Assembly (NCBI GenBank): GCA_023055425.1
Contig: JALGPY010000003.1
Span: 55,041,891-55,105,890, forward strand
Origin: Linanthus parryae
Lineage: Eukaryota > Streptophyta > Magnoliopsida > Ericales > Polemoniaceae
Reading direction: 5' to 3'
Length of the DNA stretch: 64,000 nucleotides
The first letter of the stretch is position 1; each line of letters opens with the position of its first letter. The notes beneath the pieces were generated by a model, which saw only the letters and a program-made list of their open reading frames with translations, ran no database searches and was not told the DNA's origin. A program made the position numbers and the translations under genes. Below, piece by piece: positions 1 through 10,462 of this stretch.

Positions 1-2494
1 GCCAAACCTCTCACTTACTAGTTACTTCCGCTCATCCAAACAGGCCCCTTGACTTCTGAGGCAGTATTTGGAAACCATTTAGAGTTCTGTTGTTCGGGAC
101 CTTTGAGTATACGTATAAAATTCTGTAATTATTTTCTTAGTAATACATATTGCAGTAAGTGATTGCATATTACATGGTAGAGCAGTTGCTTGACCAAGTG
201 AACTTTAGTACGAATCTCCTTCACTTGAGCAGCGAGAAAGTTTTTTATTTCTGCCTAAGCCACAGTTCAATCTCTGGTATCCTGGTCATTGTCTAAATAT
301 AATTACAAAATTTCTGTTGATAAATTTAGAGTAACGTATCAGTATTGCATTATTTTGATTTATGGTTGGCGTGTACCTAAAATCACCAGTTGAATTTCAA
401 CATTGTTCACGATGCCTGAGCCTACCAGGGTACATGAACCTTTATGCTATGTGGAACATGGATAAGTGTGTGGTACAGTTGCTCTCCTTAAAGAAGGTAT
501 GGACTAGTTGATTTGCTGAGATATAAACTCATTAGCCATGAGATATCTGTACTATAAATATTTAAATTAATTAGATAAAATGCAGGTTAAAATTCTGTTA
601 TTCAAATTAGTGACATAAGTTGTCATTTGAAGACATTGGAGGTCCAGTTATAGAACATAACTGAGATTAGTGAGGTTTCAAAGGAGTTGTAGACAATGGA
701 AAGAAACAAAGAGCTCAAAGATGGGGGCTAAGACTTTCTTGGGAAATGAGAAGTTTGGTCATCTTTTCTCGTCCTCCCTTATTTTCTAATTATTGGTGTC
801 TTTATAGCACCTTAAGGCATTAAGAAGTTATGACATGTGGCTAATGAGATTTTGAAAGACCTCTAGTATATCCTTTACTCTGTTAGGTCAACTATTGTTT
901 TGCAGGGAGTGGAGGTGCAATAGCCCTTTGCTTGCAACACTTCCTCATTTGTTAAATACTATCCTTAGCTATTAGAGTCACAGGATCTCTCTACGTTGCC
1001 AGCCCAGTGATTTGTTTGGGTAACTGTTTTTGGTTGTTGGTTTTTTGGGAATGAGTGATTGAGATGAGGAGAGAGAGCAACCACTCATTTCTAAAAAAAC
1101 CAATAACAAAAAACCAAAAAGCCATCATGCAAACAGCCTCATTGTGAACTTGGTGTACTTCTTACTGACTTAGAAGTATGTATCGCTGTATTGTTGCATG
1201 CAAAGTTGAAAATGATAAAACAGTCAATGAGATGGAATTGTTGGACTTCTGATGTTACTTTGCGTTTCTGTTGAAGAAGATTTTACCCACGTATTTCTTT
1301 CATAAAGAAAATGAGACGCCTCAAAAATAGTAATGTAGTTTCCCCTTGTAGAAGGTAAAAGCCCAATGCTCTGTCTCTGCTACTGATTATGCATTCTCTT
1401 GCTTTGGTCTTGGGAGGTTAAAATTAACTCATGATCCTCTTAATGTTTGGTTGAGTCTTCTTTTTCATTACATATGCATTCTTTATTTTCTTCTTCCTTG
1501 TTATTCATGGAAAGGCCTAAAACATTGTTGAACGGCTAAAACCATCCTCGACTGACTAGCTTTTGGAGGTACCTGGTTGATGGTAAGAAATAAGTTTGAA
1601 AAAGTTTTATACTCCTTTGGTTTTTGTAAACGAGTTAATTGTTTAAGTCCTACATACCACACTAATTCTGGGTAAGGAAGACAGTTCCTTGGGGATTGTC
1701 ATCTACTGCCCTGCTTCCCTGACCATTGTCTTGTCAATTGAATCCTTAAAGTAATATAAGCCATTGGCAGTTGACAAACCCTCACTTAACAAAATTTGTG
1801 AAGCGTTGCACAGAATCCATAGTGTGCGCGCAGTTCTTTGTAGAAGAACCTGTGGCTTATTGACATACATCTTTCTGCATGCATTTCTAAGTTTTCTTGA
1901 CCTTCTGTTATAGTATGGATAACAAGCTAAATTACTTGTTTACTGACCTAACCCTTCATTAAATCTATCCCTGGGCTTTCCAACCTGCTGTGCAACAAAA
2001 TCGTGCATAACATGACCAGGAGCATTTAGAATATGTTTGATTGTTGATGGTTGTGTGATTTGTGATTTTGAGTTAAAACCCACTCAGGCCAGCACCTCTG
2101 GCTCTTTATTAAAACCAACACGCTTGCACACATAAACATGTGCATATACATATGTTGCGAGCTTTAATTTTCTCAATTCTAAAGCCATGCCTGGAGGTTG
2201 TAATACAAAGAGACTACAGAAAGTATATTGGAAGACGGGCTTCGTGTCGCTGTAATGGCCAGCGGCGACAGGAAGGAGTATGACAATTGACGGTGATAGA
2301 GTGTCCTTCTAGAATATGTTTGATACTTTGATTGTTTGATTTAGAATATGTTTGATTGTGTTATATGTCAAACTAACAGAATGATTGATGGTATGAGCAA
2401 AATAAAGCTGGTCATGTAGAGTGTCTTCCTTTTCCATTAATATGAATTCATTGCTCTTTTTCTGGAGTATTGATACCATGGTTACTTTGTACAG
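1..2494 (+). other. Probable intron and upstream sequence of the F-box gene
   Basis: No coding exon is recognisable here on either strand. The F-box protein family downstream normally has a short N-terminal exon before the intron, and I could not find one in this stretch, so it probably lies before the window. The segment ends in an acceptor-like acag at 2491-2494. It contains a foldback element (1013-1135) and three copies of the phrase agaatatgtttgat near 2028, 2311 and 2342. It reads as intron, but part could be 5' flank if the gene uses an alternative first exon. Confidence 0.5.
1013..1135. mobile_element. Small foldback (MITE-like) element
   Basis: The two halves are imperfect inverted repeats. 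The left arm runs from TGTTTG at 1013 through ggttgttggttttttggg to gaatgagtg; the right arm carries the complement, from caaccactcattt to caaaca at 1135. The arms are about 50 bp with a loop of roughly 15 bp. No coding capacity is present and no clear target-site duplication was resolved, so the superfamily is open. It lies in the probable intron of the F-box gene. Confidence 0.5.
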
Positions 2495-3749
2495 TTGGTG
2501 CTGCTTCAATGTTGATGGCCACCCGGCAGAAGATGGTTTTTACAGCTTTGTTGTGAGGACTGGAAAGCAAGAAACTCCGAGAATGACAGAACTTTGCAAG
2601 CCACCCCCTGCTAAGAAATCAAGGAAAGAGCGGCACCATGGAAGAGCCCCTGACACTGCTTGTTCAACCATTGATATGGAACACCAAATCTGGAAAGAAT
2701 TTCCTGAAGATCTTTTTGAAGCTGTCATAGCTAGGCTTCCAATAGCCACTTTCTTCCGTTTTCGCTCAGTATGTAAGAAGTGGAACTCCTTGCTGACTTC
2801 TCATAGCTTCTCAGAGCAATGTGTGCAAGTCCCAGAATCCAAATCTCAGCCTTGGTTTTACACCATCACCCATGAGAATGTGAACAATGGAGCTATGTAC
2901 GACCCGTCCATGAAAAAATGGCATCACCCATCAATTCCAGCTTTGCCAACAAAGTCTATAGTATTGCCAGTTGCTTCAGCTGGGGGTCTTGTCTGCTTTC
3001 TTGATATTGGCCACAGGAGCTTCTTTGTTAGCAACCCTCTCACTAGGTCTTTTAAGGAGTTGCCAGCTCGGTCTGTCAAGGTATGGTCGAGAATTGCAGT
3101 TGGGATGACTCTTAATGAAGAATCAAACAGCTACAAGATACTTTGGGTAGGTTCTGATGGGGAGTACGACGTTTATGACTCCCTAAAAAACTCATGGATC
3201 CGTCCAGGAGGAATAATGCCCTCCACAATGAAACTGCCCTTATCACTGAACTTCAGGTCCCATGCCGTCTCTGTTGGTGAGTCACTCTACTTCTTGCGAG
3301 GTGACCCAGATGGGATTGTGTCCTACAACATGGGTACTGGGATTTGGAGACAGTTTGAGATACCATCCCCTCTACATCTAAGTGATGTTACACTAGCAGA
3401 ATGTGGGGGGAAGATCATGCTCGTGGGGTTGCTGACAAAGAACGCGGCCACGTGCGTGTGCATATGGGAGTTGCAGAAGATGACTCTCTTGTGGAAGGAG
3501 GTTGACAGAATGCCAAATATATGGTGCTTGGAGTTTTACGGAAAGCACGTGAGGATGACTTGCTTGGGTAATAAAAGTTTGCTCTTGCTGTCGTTGAGGT
3601 CGAGACAGATGAACCGGTTGGTTACTTATGATGTGTTGAAAGGTGAGTGGTCGAAGGTTCCGGGTTGTGTGCTGCCGCGTGGTGGGAGGAAACGTCAGTG
3701 GATTGCTTGTGGCACTTCGTTCGTTCCTTGCCTGATAGCTTCAGCTTGA
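2495..3749 (+). CDS. LCR: F-box only protein 6 / LEAF CURLING RESPONSIVENESS (last exon)
   Basis: This is the substrate-recognition subunit of an SCF ubiquitin ligase; the Arabidopsis orthologue (FBX6, At1g27340) controls leaf shape and meristem competence and is repressed by miR394. About 417 residues are visible. A basic stretch (KKSRKERHH) is followed by an F-box at nt 2691-2810 (WKEFPEDLFEAVIARLP, then FRFRSVCKKWNSLL) and a long kelch-like C-terminal region to the stop at 3747-3749. I begin the exon at 2495, after the acceptor acag, because family similarity starts at the WCCFNVDGH segment; the ATG at 2421 would add an unrelated leader of about 25 residues. The first codon is split by the intron. 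The N-terminal exon is missing from the window. The gene looks intact and under constraint. The identification rests on recalled family similarity. Confidence 0.9.
3497..3516 (+). promoter_or_regulatory. miR394 target site in the F-box coding sequence
   Basis: The 20-mer GGAGGTTGACAGAATGCCAA is complementary to plant miR394 (5'-UUGGCAUUCUGUCCACCUCC) with one mismatch, opposite miRNA position 14. It encodes KEVDRMPN in the LCR reading frame. This is the site used in Arabidopsis LCR, so post-transcriptional repression by miR394 is expected here. Pairing is seen in the sequence; cleavage is inferred. Confidence 0.9.
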
Positions 3750-4570
3750 TCCCAGCAGTTTGTTTACAATTTCAGTTACCTGCATCATCATCATTGTCTG
3801 ACTCATCAGGTGGGGATTGCGAGCTATGTCGCTAGGTGATGGTGATGGTTTTTATCCTTGTGGGGAAATGTATGTTGTTTGCAGCGCAAATTTTTATTAG
3901 TGTGATAATCTAGTAATCGGGCATCCTATGTGGTGGTCTACACCTGACTAAACGATGAAACTAGTTTTTTCCTCCCCTGTTTTTCTCTATGTACAAACCA
4001 TGCAGTGTGTTCCTGTATTCAGTTTCAGAAGACTTTTGAGTTTGAATATTTTATGTAGATGTTTTATGTTTTAGTCTATTTGGGGGGGGGGGGGGGGGGG
4101 GGTGTTGTGATCATAAATTTCCGCAATCATCGTGAAAAGTTGATTTACTTTTGCGGTTTTGCACTTGAGAAGCCATGTTTTCAGTTCTGAATCTGAGCTA
4201 CTGTCGCTCATTTGTTAGTTGGTTATCCGGGATATTGCAGAGGGATTGCTTATCTCCCCTAATGAGGGTTATTTTTTTGTCGGGTTTGCATCACTAAGAC
4301 TTGTGACATTTGTCTAGAGCTCTTGAATTAGAACTTCGGAGTAATTGAAGGGCTGCCCTGGCATTTTCAACTGCGAGTCTGTTAGTCCATATTTTCTCTT
4401 TTTCTTCTTCTTTTTCCTTTTTTGGTGAGAATTCCTCTTCATGGGTTGAGTCAACAGAAATTCAAACTTATCATATCTTTTACAACGAGTTTGATGATTG
4501 AAACGTAATAAGAACGCAAACAACTCTTATACTACTAGCTGAAATATAGTCATACAAAAGCTCCTTCATG
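3750..4570 (+). other. 3' UTR and downstream flank of the F-box gene
   Basis: No gene is visible. The proximal part should be the 3' UTR. It contains a run of 21 G at 4082-4102. The minus-strand Lys-rich open frame at 4314-4523 is a low-complexity artefact of a TTC/TTT-rich stretch. Confidence 0.5.
4082..4102. repeat. Homopolymer of 21 G
   Basis: An uninterrupted run of 21 guanines, preceded by t and followed by t. A second 21-G run occurs at 24408-24428. Such tracts can form G-quadruplexes and are prone to sequencing error, so the exact length is uncertain. Confidence 0.9.
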
Positions 4571-4845
4571 TTCTCAGATGCTGGTTTCAGGAAGGGGCAA
4601 TGCACTGGTGTTAATATTGTCAGAAATCATATGTTGTAGCTTCTGGTGATTATTACTACAATGGGACTACAGTTGAAGAAGCAGAATCCACAGCAGTGGA
4701 ACCAGCAATTTGTAGAATCAAGAAAGAAGGATGGGGAGGAGTAGAGATTAAAACTGACTCTCAAGTTGTAGCAGAAACTTTGAAAACCAGAGAAAAGTCC
4801 ACTGGACCTGGGCTCAAAGACTGCAGGCTTGTCAACATCTGTTAA
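4571..4845 (+). pseudogene. RNase H fragment of a non-LTR retrotransposon (or reverse-transcriptase-like gene)
   Basis: Two overlapping frames together read as a plant RVT_3 type RNase H domain. The first (from 4571) reads FSDAGFRKGQCTGVNIVRNH and carries the first acidic residue. After a one-base frameshift near 4635, the second (4636-4845) carries EEAESTA and IKTDSQVV, matching the later catalytic Glu and Asp positions, and ends in TAA. No RT or zinc-binding domain precedes it, so it is a 5'-truncated remnant. It sits about 820 bp past the F-box stop and 125 bp before tRNA-Ser. Confidence 0.6.
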
Positions 4846-4970
4846 AGGTTAGTAGTAGTGGTAATGTTAGTTTGTTCCTAGCAATAGAGAGACTCGCAGA
4901 AATGTATCTTGGGCTAAAAAGAAAGTTTTCATAGAACAATTAATAAATTAAAATCTTACAATGTCATCCA

Positions 4971-5052
4971 GTCGATATGTCCGAGTGGTTAAGGAGACAG
5001 ACTTGAAATCTGTTGGGCTTCGCCCGCGCAGGTTCGAACCCTGCTGTCGACG
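4971..5052 (+). tRNA. tRNA-Ser (anticodon UGA)
   Basis: An 82-nt sequence that folds as a class II tRNA. The acceptor stem pairs GTCGATA (4971-4977) with TGTCGAC (5045-5051) with one G-T pair, and the discriminator base is G5052. The anticodon stem is acaga/tctgt with loop cttgaaa, placing TGA at 5004-5006. A long variable arm (gttgggcttcgcccgcg) is typical of serine tRNA. The B box ggttcgaaccc is at 5031-5041. It has no intron and lacks the encoded CCA, as expected for a nuclear gene. It decodes UCA/UCG-type serine codons. Confidence 0.95.
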
Positions 5053-5061
5053 TGCACTACG

Positions 5062-5069
5062 TTTTTTTT
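5062..5069 (+). terminator. RNA polymerase III terminator of tRNA-Ser
   Basis: A run of eight T begins 10 nt after the tRNA 3' end; a second T run follows about 14 nt later. Such T tracts terminate pol III. Confidence 0.8.
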
Positions 5070-5220
5070 GCCGTACACTACGTTTTTTTTTGCCGATATG
5101 GCTAATAATACTCCATGTCCAGCGACATGCATTTTTTATTTTAAGTGTGGGTTTTTGTTTTTTTGTTTCTTTTCTTTCCAAATACACAAAATATTATATA
5201 TATAATCATACAATATTTCC

Positions 5221-5424
5221 GCGGGAGGTTAGAAAGAGATAGATCAACGAATTGCCTCAAGACCCTAACCACGGAGCTAAACGGCCTTTTTTTTTTGCCA
5301 AAATACAACTAGAACATCATATAGCACTATTCCGATTCTTTACATAAACTACTGCTTCAGGGAGATTCGAACTTGATATCTCAATTAACTGTTCGAGGAC
5401 CTTAATTCTTGGGCTAAACGGCTA
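5221..5424 (-). mobile_element. tRNA-derived SINE-like remnant with two heads
   Basis: Read on the minus strand from 5424, a tRNA-like head (gccgtttagcccaagaatt ... agttcgaatctccc) has a clear B-box-like core, then about 75 nt of body, then a run of ten A (plus-strand T at 5287-5296). Directly beyond lies a second head-like unit starting gccgtttagctccgtgg. The shared start and the A tract suggest two SINE-related units in tandem. The second B box is degenerate. No target-site duplication was verified. Confidence 0.35.
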
Positions 5425-5646
5425 GTTTAAGTATCGATTTCGTTGATATTTTGCTTTATCCTATTACAGATTGGAGCTTTATATTAGACAACGTTACATT
5501 ATTACTCCTTTTCGGTTATTAACAAGAAATCCATCGCGCTACAATTGTTAGACTATTAGGCCCTCTTTTTTTTATTAAGATATGAAGGATCGATAATACT
5601 TGTAATAATGGTGACGAGATTTACAAAAAATAACAAAAAAATATCA

Positions 5647-5733
5647 TAATTAAGTTGAAAAAAAATAAAAAATAGTTCTAGATGGGAGCATAATTAAGTT
5701 GAAAAAAAATAAAAATAGTTCTAGATGGGAGTA
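5647..5733. repeat. Tandem duplication of a 43-44 bp unit
   Basis: Two adjacent copies (5647-5690 and 5691-5733) of a unit from taattaagttg through an A-rich stretch to tagttctagatgggag. They differ by one base in an A run and one base at the end. No coding content. Confidence 0.85.
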
Positions 5734-5931
5734 GATTTATGTAGCGGTGGGCTTGGAGGGTGTGATTGGAAAAAGGGATGAATATATCAAGTAAGCCCAT
5801 GTCTGAGGGCTTAACTGTGGGCCCTGACTTACTTAAAATTTGCTTAAATTTTCTACCAAACACAAAATTTATATTGTTTGGGCTTATGAACCCATGATGG
5901 GATTCATAAGCTCAAAACAAACATGCCATTA

Positions 5932-7151
5932 GGTCTTGTTTGGGTGGTGCATAAGAAGACAGGGTAAGATATGGTATACCTTGTTTGGATGAATGTATAA
6001 GGATGGAAAATCATATCCTCACCTTATCCTTCTTCCATTTTTTTCCTTCAACCCTATATGACTCCTATGTGATATACATCAGATAAAGGGTTGAAGATAT
6101 GAATGAATCCGATTAATGACTATAATACCCTCAATCAATCTTAAAGACCATGTTGTGACGCCACGTAACCTAGGGTTCAATTTAGAAAATAGTTACAAAT
6201 AGAAACTGGCAAGACGATTAACCCGCACCACAATCGGCTCACCGCTACCAAAGTAACGATCCGTCTGCCAAACCAGCACCGCCCGTGCCATCATTGCGGG
6301 TACCAAATACAATATTATATTTCAATAAAAACAGATTCATTTACTTTATAAAATCTAATAAAGCGGTACGTGACTCTCAGTTTGAAAACCAAAACTTTAT
6401 ATCATGACCAATTTTCATTATTTTACCAAAGTATCCCTATAAAATCATAATATTCAAATTATCGTAGATAGACTTCTAATTAAGCATTTTAATATACTCA
6501 CATTTAACACTATTCTTTTTTTACTTATGTTCTCAGTGTTGCTGATTAATATGTTATATACTACACCTGATGTGTGCTTTTGCTCATAATTTTTTTTAAA
6601 TATTAGCGTAGTAGTTTCGCTTGGCTTGCATCAGAGTATGTGATTATGTATTTTTCTTATGTAATATATCTCGTTGCTGCCTCTTCTTGAGGTTTGTTTC
6701 TTTACATCAGCTAGTAGAGTTGATTTGTTGTCTCTTCCATAAGTTTACTTGTCTCCAACTTAGATTTTGCAAGGCTGGTTGTCATTTTAGAGTGTGATAA
6801 AAGAACTGGAGTGAAAGTTGGTCATATATAAGTTGTTGTCTCTTCCATAAGTTTAGTTGTCTCCAACTTAGATTATCCATAAGTTCATCATCAATTTGTA
6901 ATACAAGAACATTTATACAAAGTCACAACACTGAAGGTATTATAGTCAATTTTACACACATCCTTCCTTTTATCCTTTATTAGCCAAACATAGTAATTCA
7001 TATCCTCCATCATATCCAGACTCATATCCTACAACACTCAAACACTGTAAGTCGGCATATCATATCATGCCTTGTCCCACATCATACATATCCCACCTCA
7101 TATCCCAGCATAAGCCATATTCGGCATATCTTATCCGCTGCTAACGAAGCC
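5932..7151. mobile_element. PIF/Harbinger-type (Tourist-like) non-autonomous DNA transposon
   Basis: The segment is flanked by TTA on both sides (5929-5931 and 7152-7154), the usual PIF/Harbinger target duplication. It has imperfect terminal inverted repeats: GGTCTTGTTTGGGTGG on the left against the complement of the right end, GGCTTCGTTAGCAGCG, both followed by an ATAAGA motif. The 1,220 bp interior has no transposase frame. It includes a direct repeat of about 40 bp (around 6727-6770 and 6834-6875, ttccataagttta ... tctccaacttagatt). The TIRs match only in part, so this is probably an old copy. Confidence 0.65.
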
Positions 7152-7190
7152 TTAGAGTAATGATATAATCTGACAGTATAACCGCTAAAC

Positions 7191-7625
7191 TGTTGTAACA
7201 GAACTCCTGTTTCAGAGCTCTGTTACTAGTTTGTTATAACCTGTGGGTATTCGAGCAAGAACGACGAAAGCGAAACAAGAACGAGACAGATATAACGTGG
7301 TTCACTAACGAATTCGTAACGAACCCGCTAGCTAATCCACGGCAAGAAAAAGATATTTTATTGAGAAGAGAACCCGATTACAAGCGGCAACCCGAAACAA
7401 CCCACCCGACACACCAACACACAACTCTCAAAGCATCAAAACAAAACCACCCCGATGTGTTACTGTGTGTGCATTACAAACCAAACCAGCCCTTTAAATA
7501 GTCATGTATGTGTGTGGCGGTGATTACCAAAATAAAGGAAGGAAACAAAGTCTAATCTTGCCTCCTTTGACTTGTTTCTTCCTTAAAGCCCAAGTTATTA
7601 CCATGATTACAAGTCAAACTTTACA
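7191..7625 (-). repeat. LTR of the non-autonomous element (left copy, 3' LTR)
   Basis: 435 bp, TGTTGTAACAGAAC to AAACTTTACA on the plus strand. It is nearly identical to the right copy apart from three length differences. Confidence 0.9.
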
Positions 7626-7638
7626 AATCTCCACCTTG
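7626..7638 (-). promoter_or_regulatory. Polypurine tract of the non-autonomous LTR element
   Basis: On the minus strand this reads CAAGGTGGAGATT immediately before the LTR, a form common in plant Copia-like elements. It would prime plus-strand DNA synthesis. Confidence 0.75.
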
Positions 7639-7925
7639 ACTTGAATCATCTCAGCAACCCGGAACCGGAACCTGATGCTTCTCTTCTCAAACCCTAACCG
7701 GATGCGTCTCCCTGAACCAGAAACGAGCACGCCTCCCCAGAGCCAGATGTTTCGCAGCTGTATGCGAAACCCGAATCGCCAAATCGTTACTCCAACTACC
7801 ATGCGTTCCCGCAACGACTGCGCCCGATGTGGTTGCACTTCCGGAAACAGAAACAAGTGCTCCACCCAGAACCAGACTCGAATACATTCACTGAGAAAGC
7901 AGGACCGAATGTATTCCAGATGCGC

Positions 7926-8400
7926 CCAATTGCGCCAGACAGATGCACCATGACAGAATGCCCAGATGTCATCCACACCAGATGCACCGATGACGAGTGC
8001 CCAAATTGTCATGCCCGATGCGCCCTGTATGCCTCAGATGCGCCAGATGCGAGCTCAGTGCGGGTCATGGTACACGCTGCAAAACCTGATGCACGCCAGA
8101 ACAAACTCGTGCATAATGCGCGCCAGAACCAGAATCAGATGCGTGTGCCAGAAATCTCACGCGCCAGATGCTCCATGTCGTTGCTCCAACTCCAACGAGT
8201 TCCTGCAACGCATGAGCCTGAACCATATTCAATTCACACGCCAGATGCTCCACGTCGGGAGCCGGATTGCGCCTGAACGTCAATCGCCAGAACGCCAGAT
8301 GCGCGTGAACCGCCAGATTCGCGCCAGTACCGAATACGTGCTAGATTTGCCAGATCCCTTGCACGCCTAATCAGATGCGCGCCAGATTGCTCCGACAGGA
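7926..8400. repeat. Dispersed degenerate CGCCAGATGC motif array
   Basis: Within the internal region the motif cgccagatgc and close variants (accagatgc, tcagatgcg, cccgatgcg, ccagattcg) recur more than a dozen times at irregular spacing. It is not a clean tandem array, and no frame shows a conserved peptide. It may be a remnant of an expanded short repeat that fills the non-coding interior. Confidence 0.7.
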
Positions 8401-8618
8401 TCCCAGATAGCCCCCTGCACAGGACTTCAGATGGTGGGTGTACCTGCTTCTCTCTTACGAACAGATCGATCTTGATCGCCAAACCAGACATCGTTCTTGG
8501 CGGAATCTCGAAACCCTACTCCCGATAGCCTGCTCCACCTGAATCGCGAAACCCTAGCTTTGAGTTCCACCAAAACATGAAACCCTAACTCTTGGCTCCA
8601 CACAGATCTTGGAACGCC

Positions 8619-8630
8619 GGCTCTGATACC
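8619..8630 (-). promoter_or_regulatory. Primer-binding site for initiator tRNA-Met
   Basis: Plus-strand ggctctgatacc is the complement of GGTATCAGAGCC, the common plant iMet primer-binding site. It lies 4 nt inside the right LTR, fixing the element in minus orientation. Confidence 0.85.
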
Positions 8631-8634
8631 TGTT

Positions 8635-9133
8635 TGTTGTAACAGAACTCCTGTTTCAGAGCTCTGTTACCAGTTTGTTATAACCTGTGGGTATTCGAGC
8701 AAGAACGACGAAAGCGAAACAAGAACGAGACAGATATAACGTGGTTCACTAACGAATTCGTAACGAAAGCGAAACAAGAACGAGACAGATATAACGTGGT
8801 TCACTAACGAATTCGTAACGAACCCGCTAGCTAATCCACGGCAAGAAACATATATTTTATTGAGAAGAGAACCCGATTACAATGCAGGCCACGGCGGCAA
8901 CCCGAAACAACCCACCCGACACACCAACACACAACTCTCAAAGCATCAAAACAAAACCACCCCGATGTGTTACTGTGTGCATTACAAACCAAACCAGCCC
9001 TTTAAATAGTCATGCATGTGTGTGGCGGTGATTACCAAAACAAAGGAAGGAAACAAAGTCTAATCTTGCCTCCTTTGACTTGTTTCTTCCTTAAAGCCCA
9101 AGTTATTACCATGATTACAAGTCAAACTTTACA
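8635..9133 (-). repeat. LTR of the non-autonomous element (right copy, 5' LTR)
   Basis: 499 bp. Compared with the left copy it has a 55-bp tandem duplication (units starting 8709 and 8764, cgaaagcgaaacaagaacg) and an 11-bp insertion around 8882, with a 2-bp loss in a TG run. These account for the whole 64-bp length difference. Confidence 0.9.
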
Positions 9134-9419
9134 TAAACTTTTTTAGGAGAAATAAGTAACTGCTTAAATGTGGGTACAAAGAAGAAATGAAAGCGTCATT
9201 TTTCAAATTGAAAAGACTAGAAGCGTTTTTGAGTTTGACCTGGTGAGGTGTAAGATAAAAATATTTTGTCTCATACTTTTAATACATTAGCGTTAGTGGT
9301 CCAAATCTGATTCTTCTTTTAGGAAAACCATCAAAATGAGCATACAATAAAAAAAAAAACTATAAGCCATCACAATGAGATATAACCAAGGAGGCTCCTT
9401 GGTCGAGGTTTATATATCT

Positions 9420-9862
9420 TGGGACTTGAGTGCTCTTCTAGCCAAGCAGTCGGCAAGGCTTTTCAATTCACGAGGCACAAAATTCCACCGTATTCACAAA
9501 AAGCTAAGAGAGAGGTGTTTCACTTCTTTAATGCTATGCCTCAATATGTTCTCTCATCTTCTCCTTCCTATTTTCTTTGGATATGTTGGAGCCAGCCCAG
9601 AGCATGACCTTCAACGGTAATTTTTTTGGAAACCTTGTTCTAGGTCCATCTGAAGTCCAATAATTAAATCTCGAGATTCGATTTCATTTTCCCCATTTCC
9701 CCAATCGAATCGATGTGCTTTGGAAAACAAAACCTCCCCGTGATGATTGATGATAACGGCCCCGACACCAGCTTTTCGGTGAAGATACGACCAATCTCAG
9801 TCGAAATTGAGCTTTGCGGCTTTTTCCTCCGGCTGTGAACCTTCTTGGTCAAAGCATCTGCT
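9420..9862 (-). pseudogene. LINE RNase H domain (broken)
   Basis: Minus-strand translation gives INFD, a stop, DWSYLHRKAGVGAVIINHHGE, later a segment like LQMDLEQGF, and near the 3' end NFVPRELKSLADCLARRAL. These match the start, middle and C-terminus (VPRE.N..AD.LA) of plant RVT_3 RNase H. Several stops and frame changes make it non-functional. Confidence 0.75.
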
Positions 9863-10240
9863 GATACTAGGGTCTAAGGGAGCATCACAACCACTGTTAA
9901 AATATTATAAATGGGAGAGGTAAGTAGCTAAGGGATCGACTAAGATTTTCCCAGTTCTGGAAGTACCTTCAAACCACTGTTGATTTCGATTATTACAAAG
10001 GCTCCACATCCCCGTACGGAGAACTTCTTGCTGAATAACACTTTCAATCTCGAAAGTTTGCTTGTTCCAGTCATGTATAGCTTTAATTTTGTACACATCC
10101 TATGTAGAGTTCTTGCATGATTTCTAGCAGTCCTTAGCAAACTGCAGTCTCGAAACAAGTGACTCAAGCTTTCATCTGCTAATTTACAAATACTGTAAGT
10201 TTTTGGATCTTGTTGGAATAATACCTTTGTAAATCCTCCA

Positions 10241-10462
10241 TTATAGAAACATGGCGTTTTCCAACTTCCTTACTTTATTTAACCATTTGATTACTTTTGG
10301 GCTTGACGTAGAAATGGGAGTTCCCTCTGCAAGGCTGACTTTTCTGGCTAGCTTATAACTAGATCTAACTATGAAACATCTATTTTCTTCATGGAACCAT
10401 AAAACTTCATCGTCCCTGATCTCTAGAGGGGTTGAGATACGTAAAATGGCTTGAACATACAC
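10241..10462 (-). pseudogene. LINE RT-associated zinc-binding (zf-RVT) fragment
   Basis: The frame reads DDEVLWFHEENRCFIVRSSYKLAR, matching the D.l.W....G.f.vrSaYkla signature of the zf-RVT domain between RT and RNase H in plant LINEs. The zinc ligands fall outside this fragment. Confidence 0.7.

Larger units (their letters stand above)
7191..9133 (-). mobile_element. Complete non-autonomous LTR retrotransposon (no gag or pol)
   Basis: Two direct repeats (7191-7625 and 8635-9133) begin TG and end CA and are flanked by a perfect 5-bp duplication, taaac (7186-7190 and 9134-9138). A minus-strand primer-binding site lies beside the right LTR and a polypurine tract beside the left LTR, which sets the orientation. 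The internal region is only 1,009 bp and encodes no recognisable gag, protease, RT or integrase. Total length is 1,943 bp, so it must be mobilised in trans. The Copia-like polypurine tract hints at a Copia helper, but the lineage is not proven. Confidence 0.9.

Noticed and set aside
2421..2494. ATG at 2421 as the F-box start
   Set aside because: The 25 residues it adds do not resemble the family, and an acceptor site lies at 2491-2494 where similarity begins.
4314..4523. Lys-rich minus-strand open frame
   Set aside because: Low-complexity TTC/TTT sequence; no domain and no conserved start context.
7675..8491. Overlapping open frames on both strands inside the non-autonomous LTR element
   Set aside because: No gag or pol similarity; they result from a repeated GC-containing motif that lacks stops.
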